Below, in pieces: positions 1-7,484 of a DNA stretch of 19,344 bases. The DNA is taken from positions 1 to 19,344 of the forward strand of contig CAYONM010000047.1 in assembly GCA_964405325.1 (NCBI GenBank), in the 5' to 3' direction. This stretch comes from CAYONM01 sp964405325 (GTDB lineage Bacteria > Planctomycetota > UBA11346). The first letter of the stretch is position 1. Each line of letters starts with the position of its first letter. The translations under genes and the position numbers were made by a program. Below the pieces are notes generated by a model. That model had not been told where the DNA came from. It worked only from the letters and a program-made list of their open reading frames with translations, and did no database searches.

Positions 1-23
1 TGACGCAACTGGAGACGAGGCAT
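1..23 (-). CDS. Possible 5' end of a gene leaving the window (7 codons visible)
   Basis: An ATG on the minus strand at 23-21 opens a frame reading MPRLQLR before the window ends. GAGG lies 3 nt upstream of it (27-30), which is a short but usable ribosome-binding spacing. It lies 41 nt after the yidD stop on the same strand, where yidD clusters often continue with another gene. Seven codons give no family information, so this could be chance. Confidence 0.25.
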
Positions 24-64
24 GGTCCTCACTTTGCGAGCTTTGAGCGGCCCTGTGGCCCACC

Positions 65-316
65 TTATGGGTGGAGCTCGCGATCCGGATGTCGCCAGCG
101 TCCTGGTGGCGGCACCGGATCATAGCCATGCTTGGCCCACGGCTGGCAACGGAGGATGCGCCAGCAGGTCAAGAGCAGGCCCTTGCCGCTGCCATGCCGC
201 CGCAGGGCGGTCTCGGCATAGGCGCTGCAGCTGGGTATGAAGCGGCAGCTGGCCGGTTTCAGCGGCGACAGCCAACGGCGGTAACCACGCACGAGGACGA
301 CGAACAGATGGCGCAT
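65..316 (-). CDS. yidD: Membrane protein insertion efficiency factor YidD
   Basis: This 83-residue protein matches the small YidD family, which assists YidC/Sec insertion of inner-membrane proteins. The N-terminus (MRHLFVVLVRGYRRWLSP) is the amphipathic membrane-associated helix. It is followed by the family signature CRFIPSCSAYA, then a conserved HG...G segment, and RCQPWAKHGYDPVP near the end. The three cysteines and the DPVP motif are all present, and the length is normal (about 70-90 residues). The frame is open upstream of the chosen Met, but the homology starts at MRHLF, so 316 is preferred over the more distal 364. It usually sits in an rpmH-rnpA-yidD-yidC cluster. Here it diverges from a Rid-family gene, and rnpA is not visible, so the cluster appears to have been rearranged. 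Family assignment is firm. Confidence 0.9.
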   Translation of the reverse strand: MRHLFVVLVRGYRRWLSPLKPASCRFIPSCSAYAETALRRHGSGKGLLLTCWRILRCQPWAKHGYDPVPPPGRWRHPDRELHP

Positions 317-496
317 GGCTGCATTATCGACCGCTGCAGAGCAGGACAAGACGAGCCAGGGCAAGACGTAAGATGTCGTTTGTTCTGGTAACTACAGGGA
401 TGGTGGCGGATATTCCCACTGCCATTTGCGAGTGTTGATATGTATCATGGTCGTGGTCATATCGAGCAGCCACGAGGCGCCATCAAGGAGAACCAT

Positions 497-1603
497 ATGC
501 CCACGACTCGTAACCACGAAGGCCTGCACATCATCGCGCACGAGCGACAGGGTTACGAGGATCTGGTCATAACCAGTAGCCGCTTGCCGGAGGAAAGCGA
601 ACAAGCGGCGGTGCTGCGGGCGGTGCAGGCGGTGCAGAGCCAGGGGGCCCGTATCGTGGCGCAAGAGATCTGCTGCAGCCAGGAAGCCTACGATGGCTTG
701 CAGCAAGCGATGCAGGCCGTGGTGCCGGCGCAGCGCTGGTCGCCGATGTGCCTGCTCGATGAGGACGGTGGCCAACCCTTCTGCGGTACCACCATCCGGG
801 CCGTGCGTGGACGTGAGGTCCAGTCCATCATGAGCGATGGCCACTGCATCGGTTGTTGGTACGACGACACCTACGCCCGTTACTGTTATCTGGGAGATCT
901 TCGGGATCGGGATCTGGGCCACGATCCAGGACGACAGACGGAGACCGTGCTGGCGCAAATGATCGACGGTCTGGCCCGGGCTGGCCTGAATTTCCACGAC
1001 GTGGTACGGACCTGGTTCTACAATACCGACATCCTGGCGTGGTACGACGATTTCAATCGGGTGCGGACCGCGTTTTTCAACGAGCATCAGGTCTTCGACG
1101 GCCTGGTGCCCGCTTCCACCGGCATTGGCGCCGGCAACCCCATGGGATCTGCCTTGATCGCCGGCCTCGTCGCCATGCGACCATTGGGGGAAAGTGCCCG
1201 CGCGCAGCGGGTGGATTCGCCACTGCAATGCGCCGCCTGGGATTACGGCAGCAGTTTCAGCCGCGCGGCGGTGATCGTCACGCCCGAGCACGAACGCCTG
1301 TACGTGTCCGGTACCGCCAGCATCGAACCTGGTGGCGACACCGTCCACATCGGCGAGATGGACAAGCAGGTGGATCTGACCATGCGCGTGGTCGAAGCCA
1401 TCCTGGCCGAACGCAACATGGCTTGGCGGGACGTGGTGCGAGGCCTGGCCTATATCCGCAATCCCCGTGATGTAGCGGTATTCCAGGACTGGCTCCAGGC
1501 CAATGCCCTGGCCCAGATGCCGATGGTGCTGACCAACAACGTCGTTTGCCGCGACGACCTGCTCTTCGAAATCGAGGTGGATGCGGTGCGGCAGTTGCGC
1601 TGA
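497..1603 (+). CDS. Rid-family (YjgF/YER057c/UK114-like) two-domain protein
   Basis: This is a 368-residue protein. The start at 497 is set by AAGGAG at 485-490, 6 nt before ATG, although the frame stays open further upstream. The last third has the Rid fold pattern: RLYVSGTASIEPGGDTVH, then DKQVDLTMRVVEAILAERNM, then WRDVVRGLAYIRNP, ending in LLFEIEVDAVR. The middle (GLNFHDVVRTWFYNTDI, later GIGAGNPMG) looks like a second, diverged Rid-like domain, as in the longer chorismatase/FkbO-like and planctomycete proteins. Classical RidA is about 130 residues and hydrolyses reactive 2-aminoacrylate-type imines with a conserved Arg. By hand alignment to that segment (before FEIEVDAVR) I see no Arg at the equivalent position, so imine deaminase activity is doubtful. 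It converges on the Asp-box propeller gene with only 19 nt between stop codons. Family is confident, function unknown. Confidence 0.75.
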   Translation: MPTTRNHEGLHIIAHERQGYEDLVITSSRLPEESEQAAVLRAVQAVQSQGARIVAQEICCSQEAYDGLQQAMQAVVPAQRWSPMCLLDEDGGQPFCGTTIRAVRGREVQSIMSDGHCIGCWYDDTYARYCYLGDLRDRDLGHDPGRQTETVLAQMIDGLARAGLNFHDVVRTWFYNTDILAWYDDFNRVRTAFFNEHQVFDGLVPASTGIGAGNPMGSALIAGLVAMRPLGESARAQRVDSPLQCAAWDYGSSFSRAAVIVTPEHERLYVSGTASIEPGGDTVHIGEMDKQVDLTMRVVEAILAERNMAWRDVVRGLAYIRNPRDVAVFQDWLQANALAQMPMVLTNNVVCRDDLLFEIEVDAVRQLR

Positions 1604-1622
1604 ACCTCGGTTGGACAAGCCG

Positions 1623-2648
1623 TCACCAGGACCGCCGGAAGAGGGTGCGCCGATCGCCGACGTAGTACAGCAGGCCGTGGGCGAAATCGACGGTGAAGCT
1701 GACGCAGTCCACCTGCCGGTGATCGATCTGCTCGCGATCGGTCAGCACGTCCTCGCGCAGATGGCCGCTGCTCAGGGCGGGATTGTCGCAGATGCGGCGC
1801 CAGCTGGCGGCGCCATCCGTGCTCAAATGCACGCCCTGACGGTCGATCACCACCAGCTGCTGGCCGTCGGGATGGCAGTAGGGGCCCCAATAGGCGTGGT
1901 CGAAGCGCTGCAGCAGCTGCCAGCTGCGGCCGTCGTCCTGACTGCGGATCAGGCCTGCTTCGCTGAGCCAGTAGACCGCATCGTCCAGGCTCACCGCCAT
2001 GCGGCTCAGCAAGCGGCCGTCGTAGACCTGCTGCCAGCTGACGCCGTCGTCCGTGCTGCGTCGGATGCCGAGGTTGTCAGGCCCGCCCAGCAGCAGCACC
2101 TCGGGGCCGGCGAAGCCGAAGCAGATGGTGCCTTCGCCCGCCTGGCGCCAGCTGCTGCCGGCATCGCGGCTGAGCCAGATCTCCTTGCTGTGATGGCGGC
2201 GCGCCAGCAGGTTGGTTGGTTCCGCGGCCCGCCAGGCGGCCAGGCCCCAGCTCCAGCCGAAGCGCAGCGCCTTGCGCGGTCCCTCCTCCAGGCGGGTGAT
2301 GGGCGTCCAGCTGGCGCCGCCATCCAGGCTCAGGCCGCCGACACAGGGTTGGTCTGGCGGATCCCGGCGGAAGACCGCGAAGCGGCCACCACGGGGATCC
2401 ATGCTCACGGCATTGCTGAAATAGCTTTTGCCCTGCAGCGGGCCGGCATCCAGCTGCTGCCAGCTCTGGCCCTGATCCGCGCTGCGGAACACGCCCTTGT
2501 TGCTGGCACCGGCGATCAGATCGCCGCTGGCGGCATCCCAGCGGATGCATTTGGCCACGCGCTCCGGCAAGGCCTGCCAGCCACTGGGCGCACTCACCTC
2601 GGCGGCGCTGATCAGCGCCGCCACCAGACAGCAGAGCAGGGCCCTCAT
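1623..2648 (-). CDS. Secreted Asp-box (BNR/sortilin-like) beta-propeller protein
   Basis: This 341-residue protein begins with a short signal peptide (MRALLCCLVAALISAAEVS). Six Asp-box repeats of the type S-x-D-x-G-x-S-W are visible at about residues 56-63, 107-114, 160-167, 198-205, 236-243 and 276-283. The spacing fits a six- or seven-bladed propeller like those in sialidases, sortilin/Vps10 and photosystem II assembly factor Ycf48. I see no sialidase FRIP motif or Arg triad, so I do not call it an enzyme. The start ATG (2648) overlaps the stop of the upstream PQQ-like gene by 4 nt (ATGA), which indicates translational coupling and a shared export route. The frame is open further upstream, but the signal peptide and the overlap fix this start. 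Role unknown; it may bind or scaffold a ligand in the periplasm or on the surface. Confidence 0.8.
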   Translation of the reverse strand: MRALLCCLVAALISAAEVSAPSGWQALPERVAKCIRWDAASGDLIAGASNKGVFRSADQGQSWQQLDAGPLQGKSYFSNAVSMDPRGGRFAVFRRDPPDQPCVGGLSLDGGASWTPITRLEEGPRKALRFGWSWGLAAWRAAEPTNLLARRHHSKEIWLSRDAGSSWRQAGEGTICFGFAGPEVLLLGGPDNLGIRRSTDDGVSWQQVYDGRLLSRMAVSLDDAVYWLSEAGLIRSQDDGRSWQLLQRFDHAYWGPYCHPDGQQLVVIDRQGVHLSTDGAASWRRICDNPALSSGHLREDVLTDREQIDHRQVDCVSFTVDFAHGLLYYVGDRRTLFRRSW

Positions 2649-4291
2649 TCCTGCATGCTCACTTCCGACTCCTGACGGTAGAGACGGATGCCTTTCATAT
2701 CCTGGAGCAGCAGGTGCCCGTCCATGGCGGTGGGGGTGGCGATGGCGCTCTTGTATTTGACGGTGCTCAGGAGCTGCGGCTGCGTGCCGCTGACGTCGAA
2801 GACCAGCAGCTGGCTCTTGTCGTTGCCGACGTAGATCTTGTCGTCGATCAGGATCTGGGAACGGCAGGAGACATTGTCCTCCACGTCCACATGCCAGAGC
2901 TTGTCGCCGCTGGTCAGATCCAGGCAGTGCAGCAGGCCGTGGATATCGGCGAGATAGATGCGGCCCTTGGTCACATCGACGGAGGCGGTGCACTGGCTGC
3001 GGCCCACATTGCGGTTTTCCCAGAGCAGCTCCGGTTCCGCAGTGGGATCATCCAGGCGCAGGCAGACCATGCGACCGGGCGCCAGCTGCACGTTCTCCAT
3101 GCCCGAGCGCTTGTGGGTGTAGAAGCAGTCCCGGCCCAGGTGCACCAGGATGCGATCGTCCACCACCACCGGGGCGGCGATGATCTCGGCCGGGCCGTAG
3201 AGCTTCAGCTCCTTGGAGACATGCCTGTGCCCGGTCTTCTCCTCCTCGGGGGTGAAGGGATAGTCCGCAGGGTATTTGAAATACAGCCGCTTGTCATCGG
3301 TGTAGATGCGCAGCGAGCCATCGTCCTGGTAACGATATTCCCGGGGGTTGATGTCGACGCACCAGAGCTCTTCAATGACAGCGAGGTTACCGTCATTGGA
3401 TTCCCGGACCGGTGCACGTAGCCCGTGCAGACGGCCGTAGCCATCGGGGAACAGCACCACCGTCTGGCCCTGTACGGTGATCGCCGCTGGCGTCGCCCAC
3501 TGCCCGTGGAAGACGATGGGCACCTCCAGTTCATCACGGGCGATGGCGCGACCGGTATCGGCATCCAGCACCACCAGGTGGGGGGCTTCGCCCGCCGGTT
3601 GTTGCCGGGCCTGACTGCCCAGCTGCTGGCTGGTGCTGATCCAGAGCTGACCGTCGATCAGCAGGGGGCTGGCGGCAGTGGCATCCTGATAGCTGATGTC
3701 CCAATGCTCGTCGAGATGGTAGCGCCAGATGATGTCGGCCTGCTTGTCGCCGAGGCCACTGAATTCCGCCGCCTCCAGGATGGGTTTCTTCTCGCCGGGC
3801 TGCTGCAGCATGAAGGCGACCTCGTCGGTCATGCCGTCGTTGCCATCGGCCATGCCATCCAGATCCAGGCAGAGCACGTCGCGCATGCCCAGCAGGTAGA
3901 TGCGGTCGCCCGCAACCAGGGGCGAGGAGCAGACCCCGTAGCTGTGCTCGTAGCGGGTATTGGGGATGGCCAATTCCCAGAGCAGCTCGCCACTGGCCAG
4001 GTCGCGGCAGATGAAGGCGCCGCCACGACGGTTGGCTTTGGCCAATTGCTCGTGTTCCAGGGACGGCCCGGTGGCGCCGATCAGGACGCGGCCATCGACA
4101 ATGCTGGGCTGGGGCAGCTGCCATTTGCTGTGCTGCTCCACTTCCCAGACCACCTGCGCGGTCTCCGGATAGGCCGGTACCCGATCGGCCAGCACCATCA
4201 TGTTGCGATGCGGATCCGAACCCCAGGTGCTGCCGACCTCGTAGGCGGCCAGCGCACAGCACAGGCAGGACAGGATGACGAGTCGTGGCAT
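2645..4291 (-). CDS. Secreted PQQ-like (quinoprotein/BamB-type) beta-propeller protein
   Basis: This is a 548-residue protein with a signal peptide (MPRLVILSCLCCALAA). It carries repeated propeller blades of the form (S/T)xxVxxGRIYLxxxxGxLxCLDLxSGxxLW, clearest as GGAFICRDLASGELLWEL (about residues 90-107) and GLLHCLDLTSGDKLWHVD in the C-terminal quarter. This blade pattern is shared by PQQ dehydrogenases and BamB. No heme-binding CxxCH is present, and I cannot recognise the acidic/Trp-disc PQQ site, so an outer-membrane or periplasmic binding role is as likely as dehydrogenase activity. AAGGAG lies 8 nt before the ATG; a second ATG between them is in another frame. The gene is coupled by ATGA to the following Asp-box propeller. 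A 350 bp repeat-rich gap separates it from the upstream triheme HzsA-like gene, so it may have its own promoter. Confidence 0.82.
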   Translation of the reverse strand: MPRLVILSCLCCALAAYEVGSTWGSDPHRNMMVLADRVPAYPETAQVVWEVEQHSKWQLPQPSIVDGRVLIGATGPSLEHEQLAKANRRGGAFICRDLASGELLWELAIPNTRYEHSYGVCSSPLVAGDRIYLLGMRDVLCLDLDGMADGNDGMTDEVAFMLQQPGEKKPILEAAEFSGLGDKQADIIWRYHLDEHWDISYQDATAASPLLIDGQLWISTSQQLGSQARQQPAGEAPHLVVLDADTGRAIARDELEVPIVFHGQWATPAAITVQGQTVVLFPDGYGRLHGLRAPVRESNDGNLAVIEELWCVDINPREYRYQDDGSLRIYTDDKRLYFKYPADYPFTPEEEKTGHRHVSKELKLYGPAEIIAAPVVVDDRILVHLGRDCFYTHKRSGMENVQLAPGRMVCLRLDDPTAEPELLWENRNVGRSQCTASVDVTKGRIYLADIHGLLHCLDLTSGDKLWHVDVEDNVSCRSQILIDDKIYVGNDKSQLLVFDVSGTQPQLLSTVKYKSAIATPTAMDGHLLLQDMKGIRLYRQESEVSMQE

Positions 4292-4343
4292 GGATCATGC
4301 TCCTTGCGGCTAAGTGTTGAAAAGTATTGGTGATGGGTCGTTT

Positions 4344-4543
4344 ACTTGATGGGGCCCTCAAAGGTCGGTCAGAGGACACAGAGTTCACAGAGAGGGGACA
4401 GCCGAGGAACACAGAGGACGAGAAGGATGGGATGGAAAGGTCGTTATTCACGAGGCATTCGTCTCTGCTTGAAAAATTTCTCTGTGTCCTCTCAAAAAGA
4501 AGCTCTGAGGACCCGTCTTACTTGACGGGGCCCTCAGAGGTCG
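4344..4543. repeat. 25 bp direct repeat pair around an ACTTGAYGGGGCCCTC core
   Basis: Copies lie at 4344-4368 and 4519-4543. Both read TACTTGA(T/C)GGGGCCCTCA(A/G)AGG and then TCG, so about 23 of 25 positions are identical. The second copy forms the right arm of a hairpin with CTCTGAGGACCCGTC at 4503-4517. The left arm resembles repeats near 12443 and 12892, so this is probably a dispersed genomic repeat. Confidence 0.6.
4372..4492. repeat. Inverted repeat of AGAGGACACAGAG flanking a 95 bp centre
   Basis: AGAGGACACAGAG at 4372-4384 is matched by its exact reverse complement CTCTGTGTCCTCT at 4480-4492. Further CACAGAG-type words (TTCACAGAGAGG, AACACAGAGGAC) lie between. Words of this kind recur between genes in many environmental bacterial genomes; their function is unknown. 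Confidence 0.55.
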
Positions 4544-4643
4544 AAAAAGCCCGGTCTCGGTACTTGTCTGGCAACACAGATGCTTCTGCTTCTTCACAGC
4601 TCTGCACCTGTGCGCCTCTGCGAGAGACTGCCATCGAATCGGC

Positions 4644-7181
4644 TCACCAGGCGGGACCGGGGCCGACGGCGTAGACCTGTTCGAAGTAGCGGCGGTCGAT
4701 GGTCCAGGGGTCCAGCTGGTAGGGATCCTCGTCCGGGGCCAGGGCGCCGAAGCGACGCATTTCCCGGATATAGAAATCCTGATACCGGAAGCCCTCCTGG
4801 AACCAGCGGGGCTGGCCGAATTCCGCCACAACCTGGTCCACCAGGCCGCGCAGGGCCAGGAAGTCCCCGTCCTTACGACTGCTGAAGATCGGTGTCGACG
4901 GGCCGCCATCCATTCCCGCCTGGCAGATCTCCAGACCGCCGGCCTGTTTGGCCAGGGGCGCCAACAGCAGCAGGGAACGGCTGGGATCGCTGACGTTGAA
5001 GCGCCAGCCCGCCTTGCGCAGCTCGCCCTCGATCCAGTAGCCGCCGCGGTTGTCATGGCAGCTGATGCAGCGCCGGTCCAGAACAGCTGCCGCTTTCGGC
5101 GCCTGCTTGGCGATCTTGTCAATCTTATTGTCGCGTGAGACGGATCCGAGCGCGGCGTAGCTGCCGGCAAAAGTGGTGCCGGCATCGATCCAGCGCTTGA
5201 GGATCTCCATTTCCAGCTCGCTCAGCTGCACCTTCTTGTGACCGGCCATCAGGGTGTTGATCAGCTTGGAATTGCCGGAGGCGGTGGCGTAGGCCTGCAA
5301 GGTATCGCCGGTCTGCGCCAACGGCTGGCTCTTACGATCTCCCAGGGGACCATATCCGGGCTGCTGCAGATGCGTATAGCTGACGCTGTAGCCGACGGTC
5401 ATGTCGCCGGTGAGCAGGAGTTTGCCGGCGTGCTTCTCGTAGTTGTGGCATGCGACGCAGTGCCGGTCGAGGATCGGCTGCACGTCGCGTACGTAGTCGA
5501 ACAGTTCCGGCACGCCCTCGAAGCGCTGCAGCATGCTGGGTGGCCGTTGCATGGCCTGCAGGCTCTTGCCAGCGTAGCGGGCGGGGGTCATGCCGCGTTC
5601 CTCGTGGCAGCCGACGCAACCGACCACCTCGCCGGGCATGGCCGAGAAGAAGCTGGCCATGGTTTTGGCGGCGATGCTGCGCTGGTCCAGGGCGTAGAGG
5701 AAGATTGGTCTGCCAGCGGGCACCTTGAAGTGCGCCGAACCGTCCGCCTCCACCGGTGCCCGGCCGAGGATGCGATGCAGCACGTAGTTGGAGCGCGAGC
5801 TCATGGCATCGGCATAGGCGCACTTGGAGACCGGCCGCGGCATCTCCTCCATCACCAGCAGCTCCTTGATGTTGCCGGGCTCCACCGCCTCCATGCCACG
5901 GCCCTCGTACACGTCCATCACCGTGATCGTGGCCATGCCGTCGCCTGGATCCTGCACCTGCGGGATCACCGGTTCGCGCTGCCGGGCCACCAGCGGCCGC
6001 GGCTCGTGCAGGTTCCAGGTCGCGGGCGCGTCCTGGGGCAGGCTGTAGAGGACCTCGTAGTCGCCGTCGCCGTTCATCACCACCAGGTTGCGCAGACTCG
6101 CTGCCAGCAGGCAGTCGCGCGACAGGGGATAGGGATCACGCCAGCTCTCATCGGGCACATGTCGGCGTTTCTTTTTCGGACCCTTGCCGTCGGGGCAGGG
6201 GTAGCCCCGGTCCAACCAGGTGATCGCCGCCGGGTTCTCGGGACCGTAGGAGCGGTCCAGGATGGCCAGGCGGCCACGCTGCTCGTTGCGGCCATGCTTG
6301 GGAGCGATGACCGTGAGGATGCCGTCATGTCCAGGAATGGGCTTGGCCCCGATGTACAGATTCATGGTGCCCAGGTTGTCATAGACCAGGGCCTGGCCGG
6401 TTCCGTCGGGATCCTTGCTCCACAAACCATGGTATTTCAGCTGGCTGCGGTCGACGTACTCCCAGCGGGTGTAGAGTACCCGGCCATTGGACAGGGGCCA
6501 GGGCGTGTTCTCGTTCTCGACGCCGAAGCTGATCTGCTTCACATCCGAGCCATCGGCCTCGCAGCGGAACAGGATCGCCACCTGGGTGTACCAGCAGGGC
6601 ACCCAGCGCATGCAGCGAGAGGACACGAACATGATGCCGCCATCGGGCAGCCACGTGGGCTCGAAATCATCATAGGCGCCGTCGGTGATCTGGTGTAGAT
6701 CCGAACCGTCGGCGCTGATGATGTAGAGGTGGAACTGATGCTCGCCGCCCTTGCGCCAGGCGAAGACGATGCGCTTGCCGTCGTAGGACACGGCGGGATC
6801 GCGGATGTCGCCCATCGGATCGTCCAACAGCACCCGGACCGCGCCGCTGGCCAGATCCAGCGCCATCAGGCGGCCACCCTCGCCGCCGTACTTGTAGCTG
6901 TCGGGCTGTTCGATCACGTAGCCGAAGTTGGCATACCAGTGCCAGTCGCGCCCATTGGCCCGGGCGCAGAACACCACCTCCTCCACCTGGCCCAGGGCCT
7001 CCTGGCGCGCTGCCTGGACTACGCCGGGCGTGGGTGCATACCAGCTGGGCTCCAGGGTCTCATGCCACTTGAAGTCGTATTCCCTGGTATCGGCGCAGGT
7101 GGGTTTCTGATTGGAGGCGGCCCAGAGACTGGCAGTCAGCAGGACCAATACGAATAGACGAAACGCTGATGATGCGGGCAT
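4644..7181 (-). CDS. HzsA-like triheme cytochrome c with N-terminal TolB-like propeller
   Basis: This 845-residue exported protein starts at 7181: GGAGGA (7186-7191) sits 4 nt before the ATG, and a signal peptide follows (MPASSAFRLFVLVLLTASLW). The N-terminal half has TolB/WD-like propeller blades, such as GGEHQFHLYIISADGSDLHQ and DDFEPTWLPDGGIMFVSSR. The C-terminal half carries three c-type heme sites: CVGCH (522-526), CVACH (575-579) and CISCH (705-709). This order matches proteins annotated as hydrazine synthase alpha-like. True HzsA acts with HzsB and HzsC in anammox. Neither partner is adjacent, so hydrazine synthesis is not supported, and periplasmic electron transfer or a redox enzyme of unknown substrate is more likely. 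A good -10 box and a palindrome lie upstream, and two secreted propeller genes follow. Family confident, activity unknown. Confidence 0.85.
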   Translation of the reverse strand: MPASSAFRLFVLVLLTASLWAASNQKPTCADTREYDFKWHETLEPSWYAPTPGVVQAARQEALGQVEEVVFCARANGRDWHWYANFGYVIEQPDSYKYGGEGGRLMALDLASGAVRVLLDDPMGDIRDPAVSYDGKRIVFAWRKGGEHQFHLYIISADGSDLHQITDGAYDDFEPTWLPDGGIMFVSSRCMRWVPCWYTQVAILFRCEADGSDVKQISFGVENENTPWPLSNGRVLYTRWEYVDRSQLKYHGLWSKDPDGTGQALVYDNLGTMNLYIGAKPIPGHDGILTVIAPKHGRNEQRGRLAILDRSYGPENPAAITWLDRGYPCPDGKGPKKKRRHVPDESWRDPYPLSRDCLLAASLRNLVVMNGDGDYEVLYSLPQDAPATWNLHEPRPLVARQREPVIPQVQDPGDGMATITVMDVYEGRGMEAVEPGNIKELLVMEEMPRPVSKCAYADAMSSRSNYVLHRILGRAPVEADGSAHFKVPAGRPIFLYALDQRSIAAKTMASFFSAMPGEVVGCVGCHEERGMTPARYAGKSLQAMQRPPSMLQRFEGVPELFDYVRDVQPILDRHCVACHNYEKHAGKLLLTGDMTVGYSVSYTHLQQPGYGPLGDRKSQPLAQTGDTLQAYATASGNSKLINTLMAGHKKVQLSELEMEILKRWIDAGTTFAGSYAALGSVSRDNKIDKIAKQAPKAAAVLDRRCISCHDNRGGYWIEGELRKAGWRFNVSDPSRSLLLLAPLAKQAGGLEICQAGMDGGPSTPIFSSRKDGDFLALRGLVDQVVAEFGQPRWFQEGFRYQDFYIREMRRFGALAPDEDPYQLDPWTIDRRYFEQVYAVGPGPAW

Positions 7182-7224
7182 CCGGTCCTCCATTGGCACG
7201 TCAGGCCATCGGGTCTGCAACCGG

Positions 7225-7253
7225 AGTATAGTCCTCATGCGCTGGCATCACCA
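7225..7253 (-). promoter_or_regulatory. Putative promoter of the HzsA-like gene
   Basis: On the minus strand TATACT (7225-7230) matches the -10 consensus at five of six bases. TGGTGA (7248-7253) is 17 bp upstream as a weak -35. The start point would be near 7218, leaving a leader of about 37 nt before the ATG at 7181. The poor -35 suggests dependence on an activator, and a palindrome lies just upstream. Confidence 0.5.
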
Positions 7254-7263
7254 TGCCCAGACA

Positions 7264-7277
7264 TCACCAATAGGTGA
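7264..7277. promoter_or_regulatory. Palindrome TCACC-AATA-GGTGA, candidate operator
   Basis: The arms TCACC (7264-7268) and GGTGA (7273-7277) are perfect inverted repeats with a 4 bp AATA spacer. The site sits about 10 bp upstream of the weak -35 of the HzsA-like gene, a typical activator position. The palindrome before the glycyl radical enzyme has the same 5-4-5 layout and the same AATA spacer but different arms. Confidence 0.4.
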
Positions 7278-7335
7278 CATATCTGATCACATGTATCGGG
7301 CCATCGGATCGCTATGGCCAGCTTGTAAGGTGGTA

Positions 7336-7408
7336 TGTCCCCTTTTGCCCATTGGGAGTGACTGTATTAGTGCATGGCAACAAAAATGACATGGCAACAA
7401 AAATGACA
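7336..7408. mobile_element. Possible 73 bp MITE-like element or solo IS end
   Basis: The segment begins TGTCCCCTTTTGCCCAT and ends with the reverse complement of TGTCATTTTTGTTGCCAT. The ends are imperfect inverted repeats, TGTC...GACA, with T-rich inner parts. The right end contains an exact tandem duplication of ATGGCAACAAAAATGAC (7374-7390 and 7391-7407). Repeated terminal binding sites of this kind occur in IS21-like transposon ends. No transposase is present and I see no target-site duplication, so this is tentative. Confidence 0.35.
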
Positions 7409-7484
7409 GAGTGCAGAGCAGACGTGCTTGTGACGCAGCAGCTTACGGCGGATGCCGTCGGTACCAGGGGGCTTTCGCAGGCTC

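Larger units (their letters stand above)
4292..4643. other. Intergenic region rich in short direct and inverted repeats
   Basis: No gene is supported here. The stretch contains a 25 bp direct repeat (4344-4368 and 4519-4543, differing at about two bases), an inverted pair of the word AGAGGACACAGAG (4372-4384, reversed at 4480-4492), and an imperfect hairpin spanning 4503-4538. Several CACAGAG-like words lie in between. The layout suggests an accumulation of mobile or structured intergenic repeats between two minus-strand genes, and it may end transcription of the upstream triheme gene. Confidence 0.6.

Noticed and set aside
1581..2675. 364-codon plus-strand frame opposite the Asp-box propeller
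   Set aside because: The minus strand has a signal peptide, six Asp boxes and an ATGA overlap; the plus frame has none of these.
4344..4543. CRISPR array
   Set aside because: Only two imperfect copies, with a 150 bp gap that itself contains other repeats, and no cas genes.
4644..7181. True hydrazine synthase alpha subunit (hzsA)
   Set aside because: No HzsB or HzsC is adjacent and nothing else points to anammox. HzsA-like proteins occur widely in non-anammox PVC bacteria.
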